Origin: Sphingomonas sp. R-74633
GTDB lineage: Bacteria; Pseudomonadota; Alphaproteobacteria; Sphingomonadales; Sphingomonadaceae
DNA: 64,000 nt
Assembly (NCBI RefSeq): GCF_013416555.1
Contig: NZ_JACCFG010000001.1
Coordinates: 1-64,000 of the forward strand
Direction: 5' to 3'
Positions 50,000-57,450 of this stretch are shown here, piece after piece. The notes below the pieces were generated by a model. That model was not told the DNA's origin, searched no databases, and was given only the letters and a program-made list of their open reading frames with translations. The translations under genes and the position numbers were made by a program. Position 1 is the stretch's first letter; the number at the start of each line of letters is the position of its first letter.

Positions 50000-51202
50000 T
50001 TACGTCTTTATGACAGCGATCACGGGAAGCAGCGCGGTGACCGTCGTTCCCTTGCCGACGGCGCTGGCAATGTCGAAGCGCCCGCGGTGCCGCTCGACGA
50101 TATGCTTGACGATCGAAAGCCCCAGCCCGGTGCCGCCGATCGTCCGGCTGCGGCCCGGATCGACGCGGTAGAAACGCTCGGTCAGCCGCGGCAGATGCTC
50201 GGGGGGGATGCCGTCGCCCTGGTCGGTCACGCTCAGCCGGACCATCGAATCGCCCTCTGGCACCAGGCTGACGAGGATCGGCGTGCCCTCGCGCCCATAC
50301 TTCATCGCATTGCCGATGACGTTGTGGAGCAGCTGGCTCAGCTGCGAGGCATCGCCGCGCACCGGCAGCGTCTCGGCGATCTCGGTCACCACGTCCGCCG
50401 CGCGCGGCGCGCCCGAAAGCTCCAGGCACACTTCGTCGATCAGCTCGTCCAGCGCCACGGGGTTGTCCGGCGCGCGATATTTCTCCGCTTCGATCCGGCT
50501 CAGCGAGATCAGGTCGTCGATCAGCCGCTGCATCCGCCGCGCCTCGCCGTGCATGATCTTGAGGAAGCGGTCGCGCAGCCCGGGATCGTCGCCCGCGCCG
50601 TCCTCCAGCGTCTCGACATAGCCGAGCAGGGAGGCGAGGGGGGTGCGCAGCTCGTGGCTGGCATTGGCGACGAAGTCGACGCGGATGCGCTCGGTGGCGT
50701 AGCTGCCGGTATGGTCGCTCAGATGGACGATGCGGCGGCCGTCGCTCAGCGTCTGCACCCGCATCTCCCAGCGCTGCTCGCGCGTGCCCAGCCCAACGAG
50801 GTGGATCGGCGCGGCAGGCTCCTGGTTGCCCGGCTCGAGCAGCGCCTCGGCGGCGGCGGGGTGGCGGATGGCGACGCGCACATCCTCGCCGATGATATGC
50901 TCGCCCAGCAGCGTGCGGGCGGCGCTGTTGGCGGCGATCACCCGGCGCTCTGCGATCAGCAGCACCGGCTCTGCGATGGCCTCGAGCACTTCGGCGATGC
51001 CCGGGCCCTCTGCGACGGCGGGAGCGGTGTCGAGCGGCCCGGCGGGATCGCCGCCTGCGGTCGCCACCAGCACGGCCGCGACGCCGCACACCAGCATGAC
51101 CAGGCTCGTCTGCACGTCGCCGTTGAGCAACAGCCCCGCCAGCGCGCCCGCGGCGACGATGCCGAGCGCCACAAGCGCCTTGATACCGGAAGAATAGGGC
51201 AT
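50000..51202 (-). CDS. phoR: Phosphate regulon sensor histidine kinase PhoR
   Basis: It is 400 aa. Two N-terminal hydrophobic segments (ALVALGIVAAGALAGLLLN, SLVMLVCGVAAVLVATA) lead to a PAS-like domain (AIAEPVLLIAERRVIAANSA), then the HisKA H-box VANASHELRTPLASLLGYVE with the phospho-accepting histidine, and a HATPase domain with N-box LHNVIGNAMKYG, G1 DQGDGI and G2 GGTGLGLSIVKH. It phosphorylates PhoB. It is the first gene of the operon, placing sensor, transporter and regulator in one transcript. Confidence 0.95.
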   Translation of the reverse strand: MPYSSGIKALVALGIVAAGALAGLLLNGDVQTSLVMLVCGVAAVLVATAGGDPAGPLDTAPAVAEGPGIAEVLEAIAEPVLLIAERRVIAANSAARTLLGEHIIGEDVRVAIRHPAAAEALLEPGNQEPAAPIHLVGLGTREQRWEMRVQTLSDGRRIVHLSDHTGSYATERIRVDFVANASHELRTPLASLLGYVETLEDGAGDDPGLRDRFLKIMHGEARRMQRLIDDLISLSRIEAEKYRAPDNPVALDELIDEVCLELSGAPRAADVVTEIAETLPVRGDASQLSQLLHNVIGNAMKYGREGTPILVSLVPEGDSMVRLSVTDQGDGIPPEHLPRLTERFYRVDPGRSRTIGGTGLGLSIVKHIVERHRGRFDIASAVGKGTTVTALLPVIAVIKT

Positions 51203-51309
51203 TCGCCGCCCTTCTAGGGGCGAGGCGCGCCAGCGGCAACGGGCCTGCCGTGCTTCTATCACCGTCGATTTACGATTGCGAAAGAGGGCGGGGCGCAGGA
51301 GAAGACATT

Positions 51310-51696
51310 ATGGCAGACGAAAACCAGGGTCCGAACGCAAGCCGCCGCGCACTGATGCTCGGCGCCGCGAGCGCGTCGGCGATCGTCTCGATCCGCCCGG
51401 CGCTGGCGCAGACCAGTGCCTCGGTGATGAACTGCGAGATCCCGGTCCCCGATCCGGGCCGCGCCGGCCAATATATCGCGGCCGACGGCAAGCTCGTGCC
51501 CGCCGGCACCCAGGGTGCCTTCCCCGCCGCCGGCACCCCGTTCAAGGCTGCCGACGTCAAGAATGCGCTGAACGGCGGCACCTTGCCCGGCACCAGCTAC
51601 GAACAGAGCCGCGCCTACACCAACTACATCCGCCGCCTGCAATCGGGCACCAGCGGCTTCACCTGCTTCGCCTCGCTGCAGATGCCGCGCGGCTGA
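51310..51696 (+). CDS. Tat-signal secreted protein, 128 aa, next to a PqqD/HprK-like cassette
   Basis: From the ATG at 51310 (AGGAGAAG upstream) it starts MADENQGPNASRRALMLGAA and shows a twin-arginine signal (SRRALMLG, hydrophobic SASAIVSI, cleavage near PALAQT). The mature part is about 95 residues with two cysteines (MNCEIPVP and FTCFASL), and contains PDPGRAGQYIAADGKLVPAG and YEQSRAYTNYIRRLQSGTSG. No domain was recognised. It is co-oriented with the three-gene cassette that starts 203 bp downstream, beyond a REP-like element. It is a candidate substrate of that cassette by position only. Confidence 0.75.
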   Translation: MADENQGPNASRRALMLGAASASAIVSIRPALAQTSASVMNCEIPVPDPGRAGQYIAADGKLVPAGTQGAFPAAGTPFKAADVKNALNGGTLPGTSYEQSRAYTNYIRRLQSGTSGFTCFASLQMPRG

Positions 51697-51716
51697 GCGC
51701 CGTGACGAGGGCAGTT

Positions 51717-51878
51717 CGTCATCCCGGCGCTAGCTGGGATCGCATGTCGCAGGTCAACGCTATCCCTTCTTCGTCACCCCGGCCTTGTGCCGGGGTCCAC
51801 TGTGCCTCCCATGCTGCGCTTCCGCCTCTTGCCTTGCACGCGCCTCCCGGTGGACCCCGGAACAAGTCCGGGGTGACG
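51717..51878. repeat. Composite REP-like element (types CGTCATCCC and CGTCACCCCGG)
   Basis: A partial copy of the first type, GTCATCCCGGCGCTAGCTGG, opens the block at about 51718. The second type follows as 29-bp arms at 51772-51800 and 51850-51878 in inverted orientation, 49 bp apart. The right arm is identical over 29 bases to the complement of 34504-34532. Confidence 0.82.
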
Positions 51879-51898
51879 GTTGAGTTTGGGGCGTCGGC

Positions 51899-52168
51899 AT
51901 GACCACCTACCGCGCCGCGCCGCCCGAAACCCTCCGCATCGTCCCGCTCGACGCGCTCACCCTGATCTACCACCGCGCCTCGGGCATCACCCATGTCGTG
52001 GACGCGCCGGTGCCCGAGATGCTCGAGGCGCTCGCCGCCGATGCGCTCTCGGTCGCCCAGCTGCTCGCGCGCCTCTCCGAACGCTATGACCTGCTCGACG
52101 CCGACCCGATGGCGCTCGCCGTCCGCCTCGACGAGCTGGTCGCCGCCGGGCTGGTGGAGCGGCTGTGA
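51899..52168 (+). CDS. PqqD-like peptide chaperone, HPr-rel-A system
   Basis: It is an 89-aa protein with the PqqD/RRE fold pattern: a beta start (ETLRIVPLDALTLIYHRASG), then THVVDAPVPEMLEAL, SVAQLLARLSERYDL and the C-terminal helix LDELVAAGLVERL. PqqD-like domains bind leader peptides of ribosomally made peptides and hand them to modifying enzymes. It overlaps the HprK-like kinase gene (ATGA-type, 52165-52168), so the two are coupled. Together with the kinase and nucleotidyltransferase it matches the cassette named HPr-rel-A in family descriptions (recalled). Confidence 0.85.
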   Translation: MTTYRAAPPETLRIVPLDALTLIYHRASGITHVVDAPVPEMLEALAADALSVAQLLARLSERYDLLDADPMALAVRLDELVAAGLVERL

Positions 52169-53010
52169 GGCACGTCACCCGTCTCCAGATCGGCCCCGCC
52201 GCCTTCCGCATCGGCAGCGACTGGCGCGCGCCCATAGCCGCGCTCGACGATCTCTACCGCGACTATCCGAAGCCCGAGATCCCGGACTTCAACGTCCACC
52301 TCTTCGCCGCCCGGCCGTGGCGCAAATATCTCCGCCCCTCGGTCCATATCGGCGGCGACTTCACGATTCCCGATGCCGCGCCGCTGCCGCTCGCTCAGGG
52401 GCTGCTCGCAGCCGAAATGGGGATGAACCTCCAGATGGCGCTCGCCCAGCGCCGCTATCTGCTGCTCCATGCGTCTGCAGTGGAACGGAACGGCAAGGCA
52501 GTGCTGATGACCGGCATCTCGGGTGCCGGCAAATCCACGCTCGCGGCTCTGCTGATGGCGCGCGGCTGGCGGCTGATGGGCGATGAGTTCGTGTTGATCG
52601 ACCCCGTCACCGGCCTGGCCCACGCCTTTCCCCGCCTGATCAGCCTCAAGAACGAAGCGATCACCGTCGCACAGGCGGCGATGCCCGACGCCCGCTTCGG
52701 CCCGCTGCTTCGCGGCACCCCCAAGGGCGACATCCGCCACATCGTCCCCGACGCCCGCGCGGTTGCGGCGATGGCCGAGCCTGCCGAACCGGCGCTGCTG
52801 CTCTTCCCGCGCTTCGGCTTCGAGACAGCGGAACGTCCTGTTCCCCCAAGTGAAGCGTTCGTCCGCCTGACCCAGGCCTCGACCAACTATGTCCACCTTG
52901 CCGAGCGCGGCTTCGATGCGCTGACCCGGCTCGTCCAGGCCGTTCCGTCGCGCGCAATAGACTATCCAGACACCGAAGCTGGCATCGCCCTCGTGGAGTC
53001 GCTGGCATGA
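52165..53010 (+). CDS. HprK-related kinase A
   Basis: It is 281 aa and related to HPr serine kinase. The Walker A motif is GISGAGKST (residues 117-125), preceded by LLLHASAVERNGKAV, in which H102 and the following segment are typical of HprK-like and lasso-peptide kinases. The acidic pair D140-E141 in LMGDEFVLID follows. It lacks the N-terminal HprK domain. Close relatives in lasso-peptide clusters phosphorylate the C-terminal residue of the peptide. It overlaps both neighbours by four bases, and its target here is unknown. Confidence 0.87.
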   Translation: MRHVTRLQIGPAAFRIGSDWRAPIAALDDLYRDYPKPEIPDFNVHLFAARPWRKYLRPSVHIGGDFTIPDAAPLPLAQGLLAAEMGMNLQMALAQRRYLLLHASAVERNGKAVLMTGISGAGKSTLAALLMARGWRLMGDEFVLIDPVTGLAHAFPRLISLKNEAITVAQAAMPDARFGPLLRGTPKGDIRHIVPDARAVAAMAEPAEPALLLFPRFGFETAERPVPPSEAFVRLTQASTNYVHLAERGFDALTRLVQAVPSRAIDYPDTEAGIALVESLA

Positions 53011-54017
53011 CCCCCGGCTGGCGCCTTGCGCATGTCCTGCGCGACCCGTCGCTTGTGATCGCCTTCTCCGCACGCGAATGGACCGAACTCTTCGCCGTCG
53101 CGAGGGCGGAGCAGATGGCCGGCACGCTCGCGCACCGGCTGCAAGGCCTGGCGCTACCCGTTCAGATCGAGCGTCTGGTCGACGATGCCATTGCCTCGGC
53201 CGAACAGGTGCGGCTGGCGGCGCTGTGGGAAGCCGAAATGGCCCGCCGCGCGCTCGCTCCGCTCGAGGTGCCGGTGGTGCTGCTCAAGGGCACAGCCTTC
53301 GCCGCCGCCGGGCTTTCGCCCTCCGTGGGCCGCAACATCGGCGATCTCGACATCCTGGTCCCCCGCGACCGCATCGACGAGGTGGAAGTCGCGTTGCTCG
53401 CCGCCGGCTGGGAATGGGTGAAGCCCGATCCCTATGACGATGCCTATTATCGCCGCTGGATGCACGAGCTGCCCCCGCTCATCCACCGCGAGCGCGACCG
53501 GATGATCGACGTCCACCACACGATCCTCCCGCTGACCGCCCGGATCACCCCCGATGCACCGGCGCTGCTCGCCGCCAGCGAGCCGCTCGAAAACGGCCTG
53601 CGCCACCTTTCGCGTTCGGACATGCTTGTTCACGCCGTCGCCCACCTCCTGGCGGACGGCGATCTGGCCGGCGGGATGCGCAACCTTTGGGACTTTCACT
53701 GTCTGGTACAGGATGGAGGGGTGGACGGCCTGGCAGAGCGCGCCCGCCACCACGGCCTGGCCGCCGAGATGGCCCGCGCCGCCCGCCTCAGCCACGCCCT
53801 CTACGGCACCGAGGTCCCCTCTGAATGGCAGCGCGTGACCCCGCTCGACCGCCTCTATCTCCGCCGCCTGACGGCGCGCGACGGCTGGGGCCGCCAGACC
53901 CGCAGGCTCCTTCGCCAGGCCTTCTACATCCGCTCCCACTGGCTGCGCATGCCGCCGCTGATGCTCGCCCGGCACCTCTGGACCAAATACCGCAAGGGCT
54001 ACCGCTCCGTCGGCTAA
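53007..54017 (+). CDS. Nucleotidyltransferase family protein of the HPr-rel-A cassette
   Basis: It is 336 aa. The nucleotidyltransferase motif is GRNIGDLDILVPRDRIDEVE with the metal-binding D-x-D, preceded by VVLLKGTAFAAAGLSPS, and a later DVHHTILPL segment provides further conserved acidic/His residues. This protein type (uncharacterised nucleotidyltransferase) accompanies PqqD and HprK-like genes in paeninodin-like lasso clusters. It could transfer a nucleotide or phosphate-linked group to a peptide. It starts within the kinase gene (ATGA overlap), which closes a tightly coupled trio. Confidence 0.82.
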   Translation: MTPGWRLAHVLRDPSLVIAFSAREWTELFAVARAEQMAGTLAHRLQGLALPVQIERLVDDAIASAEQVRLAALWEAEMARRALAPLEVPVVLLKGTAFAAAGLSPSVGRNIGDLDILVPRDRIDEVEVALLAAGWEWVKPDPYDDAYYRRWMHELPPLIHRERDRMIDVHHTILPLTARITPDAPALLAASEPLENGLRHLSRSDMLVHAVAHLLADGDLAGGMRNLWDFHCLVQDGGVDGLAERARHHGLAAEMARAARLSHALYGTEVPSEWQRVTPLDRLYLRRLTARDGWGRQTRRLLRQAFYIRSHWLRMPPLMLARHLWTKYRKGYRSVG

Positions 54018-54026
54018 CGGCATGAA

Positions 54027-54054
54027 ACATAACGAGAACAAATTCTTGTTATGT
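54027..54054. promoter_or_regulatory. 28-bp AT-rich inverted repeat before the VOC gene
   Basis: ACATAACGAGAA and TTCTTGTTATGT are inverted copies with one mismatch and a four-base centre. It lies 9 bp after the cassette's last stop codon and 45 bp before the VOC start. It may be an operator or, as RNA, a hairpin. There is no T-run. Confidence 0.5.
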
Positions 54055-54099
54055 AGGATTTCCGAGGGTACTCTCGCGGCGTTCGACAGGAGAGGTCCG

Positions 54100-54465
54100 A
54101 TGTTCCGCAAGGTCGCTTTCACCATGTACCCGGTCCTCGATCTCGACCGCGCCCGTGCCTTTTATGAGCAGACGCTCGGCCTGCCGGAGAGCAGCACCGA
54201 CTATGGCATTCCTTGGGTGGAATATGACCTCCCCGGCGGCGGCTGCCTCGCGCTCACCACCGTCACCGGCGACAAGCCTGCCTCCGATGCCGGCGGCACG
54301 ATCGCCTTCGAAGTCGAGGATCTCGACGCGCTCTGCGCCGATCTCGAAGGAAAGGGCGTCACCTTCAAGACCGACCTGATCCATTCGCCGGTCTGCCGGA
54401 TGCGCGTGATCCAGGACAGCGAAGGCAATGCGATCCTGCTCCACCAGCTCAAGAATCGGAGCTAA
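54100..54465 (+). CDS. VOC/glyoxalase-like protein
   Basis: It is 121 aa, the size of one vicinal-oxygen-chelate domain, with KVAFTMYPVLDLDRARAFYE at the start, GGTIAFEVEDLDALCADLEG in the middle and VIQDSEGNAILLHQL at the end. Members bind a metal and act as glyoxalases, dioxygenases or resistance proteins. The substrate is not indicated. The ATG at 54100 follows AGGAGAGG. Confidence 0.87.
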   Translation: MFRKVAFTMYPVLDLDRARAFYEQTLGLPESSTDYGIPWVEYDLPGGGCLALTTVTGDKPASDAGGTIAFEVEDLDALCADLEGKGVTFKTDLIHSPVCRMRVIQDSEGNAILLHQLKNRS

Positions 54466-54526
54466 TTCCCGTCGACACCGCCGCCGCGTGCTGGCAGCTT
54501 CGGCGCGAAACGGGGGAAGGGGTGTG

Positions 54527-54928
54527 ATGCGGGTTCTGGTAATTCTGGCGGCTGCGCTAGCGCTGTCGGCATGTTCAATCGGCAAGGATGTGCCGGTTGC
54601 CGAGGCGGCCGTGGCCCATTTCCACCGGCAGCTTGATGCCGGCAAGTTCGCCGAAAGCTGGCAGCAGGGCGCGTCGGAGCTGCGCGGTGCAACCGCGCAG
54701 GACAAATGGCTCAAGCTGCTCGATGTCGTGCACACGAAGCTCGGCAAGTTCCGCAGCGCCAAGACGGTCGGCTGGAACGACAATTTCAACAATGGCGCAC
54801 ACTTCATCGTGCTCAATCAGGAAGCGCAATATGAGCATGGCGCCGCGCAGGAGCAGTTCGTCTATCGGATCGTGGCCGGCAAGGCGCAGCTCGCCGGCTA
54901 TCACGTCAATTCGGATGCGCTGATCTAG
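54527..54928 (+). CDS. Lipoprotein, DUF4019-like
   Basis: It is 133 aa with a lipobox in ALALSACSIG. The mature part reads HFHRQLDAGKFAESWQQGAS, then DKWLKLLDVVHTKLGKFRSA and LNQEAQYEHGAAQEQFVYRI, which resembles DUF4019/DUF3887 envelope proteins with a SnoaL-like fold. GGGGGAAGGGG precedes the ATG at 54527. Its end overlaps the convergent gph gene by four bases. Confidence 0.75.
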   Translation: MRVLVILAAALALSACSIGKDVPVAEAAVAHFHRQLDAGKFAESWQQGASELRGATAQDKWLKLLDVVHTKLGKFRSAKTVGWNDNFNNGAHFIVLNQEAQYEHGAAQEQFVYRIVAGKAQLAGYHVNSDALI

Positions 54929-55599
54929 CCGCCGAGCTTTTCCAGCGCCGGCACCAGTTCGGCGAAGCTGTCGATCACGGCGTCGGCGCCCAGTTCCTCG
55001 ACCGGCTGCGAGAGGAAGCCGAAGCTGACGACAATGCTCGGCACCCCGGCATTCTTCGCGGCGAGCACGTCGTAGATCGAATCGCCGACGAACGCCGCGC
55101 GCCCGCCGCCGCAGCGCCGGATCATCTCCTCGATCGGCAAGGCGGAGGGCTTGGCGTTGCCCTTGCCCATCGTGTCGCCCCCGATGATCGTGGCGAAGCG
55201 CGCGCTGAGCCCGAGTTCGTCGATCAGCTTCACTGCCAGATACTCGAACTTGTTGGTGACAATTCCCAGCGTCACGCCCCTGGCCGCCAGCGCATCCAGT
55301 GCCTCGATCATGCCCGGGAAGGGGCGCGAATGGTCGCAGACATGGTCGCGGTACCAATCGAGCAGCGCCGGATAGACCCGCGCCATCAGCGCTGCGTCAT
55401 AGCCGCCCGATGCCTCGAGCGCCTGCTCGAGCATATGCTTGGCGCCGCGCCCCACCATCGTCATCACCGCGGCACTGTCGAGCAGCGACCGCCTGGCCAA
55501 GCCGAGCGCGTGATTGGTTGCGCCGAGCAGGTCCGCGCTGGTGTCGATCAGCGTGCCGTCCAGGTCGAACCCGACGATATCGAAAGGGAAATCAGCCAT
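54925..55599 (-). CDS. gph: Phosphoglycolate phosphatase (HAD superfamily)
   Basis: It is 224 aa with the HAD motifs in order: GFDLDGTLIDT (motif I), LGIVTNKFEY (motif II), GKGNAKPSALP (lysine motif III, with the Gph-like K-P pair) and AFVGDSIYDVLAAKNAG (motif IV). It removes phosphate from 2-phosphoglycolate. It is divergent from glmU with 73 bp between start codons. Confidence 0.88.
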   Translation of the reverse strand: MADFPFDIVGFDLDGTLIDTSADLLGATNHALGLARRSLLDSAAVMTMVGRGAKHMLEQALEASGGYDAALMARVYPALLDWYRDHVCDHSRPFPGMIEALDALAARGVTLGIVTNKFEYLAVKLIDELGLSARFATIIGGDTMGKGNAKPSALPIEEMIRRCGGGRAAFVGDSIYDVLAAKNAGVPSIVVSFGFLSQPVEELGADAVIDSFAELVPALEKLGG

Positions 55600-55672
55600 C
55601 GCGGTGCTGCCTGCCAGCAGGGCTATGGAATTGGCAAGGTTATCGTGGCAGGGGGCGAGCGACGGAGGGACA

Positions 55673-57028
55673 ATGACGGCACCGATCGCAGCAATCATCC
55701 TCGCGGCCGGCAAGGGCACGCGGATGAAGTCCGACACCCACAAGGTGCTCCATCCCATCGCCGGGCGGCCGATGCTGCTCCATCTGATCGACAGCGTGAA
55801 GGCACTGGGTGCCGAGCGCGAAGTCGTGGTGGTCGGCGCGGGCAAGGAGCAGGTCGAGGCCGCGGTCCACCCGCTTGGCGTCGAGACCGCCGAACAGGCC
55901 GAGCAGCTCGGCACCGGCCATGCCGTCCGTATGGCGGAGGCAGCGCTGACCGGCTTCGAGGGCGACGTCCTGATCCTCTATGGCGACGTGCCTTTGGTCA
56001 CGCCCGAGACGATGCGCCGGATGCTCGACGCGCTGCACGGCGAGGGTGGCCCCAGCGTGGTTGTGCTCGGCTTCCGCCCGGCGGACCTTGGCGCCTATGG
56101 CCGGGTGATCGTCGGCGCCGACGGCCGGCTCGACAAGATCGTCGAATATAAGGACGCGAGCCCCGAAGAGCGCGCGGTCACGCTGTGCAATTCCGGCCTG
56201 ATGGCGGTGCGCTCCTCGGACCTGTTCCGCCTGCTCGCCCAGCTGAAGAACGAGAACGCCGCCGGCGAATATTACCTCACCGACCTGGTCGAGCTTGCCG
56301 CCCAGGAAGGGCGCTTCTCGGTCGGCGTCGAGACCGACGCGATCGAAGTCGCCGGGGTCAACAGCCGCGGCGAACTGGCCGGGCTCGAATATGAGTGGCA
56401 GCAGCGCCGCCGCACCCGCGCGATGGTTGAGGGGGCGACGCTGATCGCGCCCGGGACGGTGTGGTTCGCCCATGACACCCAGCTCGGCCGCGATGTGACG
56501 ATCGAGCCCAATGTCGTGTTCGGCCCGGGCGTCAGCGTCGCCGACCGCGTCACCATCCACGCCTTCTGCCATATCGAGGGCGCCGAGATCCTGTCGGGCG
56601 CCGATGTCGGTCCCTATGCCCGGCTGCGCCCCGGCACGAAGCTGGAACAGGGCGCCAAGGTCGGCAATTTCGTCGAGACCAAGAAGGCGCAGATCGGTCC
56701 GGGCGCCAAGGTCAACCACCTCAGCTATATCGGCGACGCCACCGTCGGCGCCGGGGCGAACATCGGCGCCGGCACGATCACCTGCAATTATGACGGATTT
56801 TTAAAGTACCGGACGGTGATCGGTAACGGCGCTTTTGTAGGTAGTAACAGCGCCCTGGTCGCGCCCGTCACCATCGGCGACGGCGCGATCGTGGGCGCCG
56901 GTTCGGTGGTTACCCGCGATGTCGAGGCCAATGCATTGGGGATCACCCGGGCCGAGCAGCAGGTGAAGCCGGGCTGGGCGCGGAGCTTCCGCGAGAAGAT
57001 GAAGGCCCTGAAGGAAGGCAAGAAGTGA
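55673..57028 (+). CDS. glmU: Bifunctional GlcN-1-P acetyltransferase / GlcNAc-1-P uridyltransferase
   Basis: It is 451 aa. The N-terminal uridyltransferase has LAAGKGTRMKSDTHKVLHPI, QLGTGHAVRMAE and LYGDVPLV, and the C-terminal left-handed beta-helix acetyltransferase has VGPYARLRPGTKLEQGAKVG, NFVETKKAQIG and NIGAGTITCNYDG. It makes UDP-GlcNAc for peptidoglycan and lipopolysaccharide. The start at 55673 follows GGAGGGAC. The other enzyme of the route, glmS, lies 422 bp downstream. Confidence 0.97.
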   Translation: MTAPIAAIILAAGKGTRMKSDTHKVLHPIAGRPMLLHLIDSVKALGAEREVVVVGAGKEQVEAAVHPLGVETAEQAEQLGTGHAVRMAEAALTGFEGDVLILYGDVPLVTPETMRRMLDALHGEGGPSVVVLGFRPADLGAYGRVIVGADGRLDKIVEYKDASPEERAVTLCNSGLMAVRSSDLFRLLAQLKNENAAGEYYLTDLVELAAQEGRFSVGVETDAIEVAGVNSRGELAGLEYEWQQRRRTRAMVEGATLIAPGTVWFAHDTQLGRDVTIEPNVVFGPGVSVADRVTIHAFCHIEGAEILSGADVGPYARLRPGTKLEQGAKVGNFVETKKAQIGPGAKVNHLSYIGDATVGAGANIGAGTITCNYDGFLKYRTVIGNGAFVGSNSALVAPVTIGDGAIVGAGSVVTRDVEANALGITRAEQQVKPGWARSFREKMKALKEGKK

Positions 57029-57420
57029 TGCGCATGCGGTCCATGGTTGCGATGCTCGCCCTGACGCTCTCCACGCCTGCGTTTGCGCAGGCGGTGATGG
57101 GCCCGGCCGAGACCATTGCCGCGGCCAAGGCCGGCGACGTCACCGGCATCTTCGAGTTCGTCGTCGCTTCGGCCGGCGCGGGCGGGTTCAGCGCCTATCT
57201 CAACTCGGCGGCCGATTATCGCGATCCCGGCAACCTCACCATCGAGCTGCACACCACGGCGCGAAATGCGCTCAAGGACAAGCTTGGTGGGCATGCGGAA
57301 GATGTGCTCGTCGGCAAGCGCGTGCGCGTGAAGGGCGTTGCCCGCCGTGTGCCCGTCGGCTCGCATTTCCAGACGCGTATTGCGGTCGACAGCATCGACC
57401 AGATCGAAATCCTCGGCTGA
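57028..57420 (+). CDS. Small secreted protein, OB-fold-like, between glmU and glmS
   Basis: It is about 130 aa, with a signal peptide (MRMRSMVAMLALTLSTPAFA, cleavage before QA). The C-terminal half (LVGKRVRVKGVARRVPVGSH, RIAVDSIDQIEI) has the KRVRVxGxVRR pattern of a small OB-fold or tRNA_anti-like domain. Its ATG overlaps the glmU stop (TGATG) so translation is coupled. The function is unknown; the position suggests an envelope role. Confidence 0.72.
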   Translation: MRMRSMVAMLALTLSTPAFAQAVMGPAETIAAAKAGDVTGIFEFVVASAGAGGFSAYLNSAADYRDPGNLTIELHTTARNALKDKLGGHAEDVLVGKRVRVKGVARRVPVGSHFQTRIAVDSIDQIEILG

Positions 57421-57450
57421 TCGCCGGGCTCAAGCAGGAATACCAAAAGC

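Noticed and set aside
51899..54017. A complete lasso-peptide cluster
   Set aside because: There is no asparagine-synthetase-like cyclase, no B2 transglutaminase-like peptidase and no short precursor gene; only the accessory trio is present.
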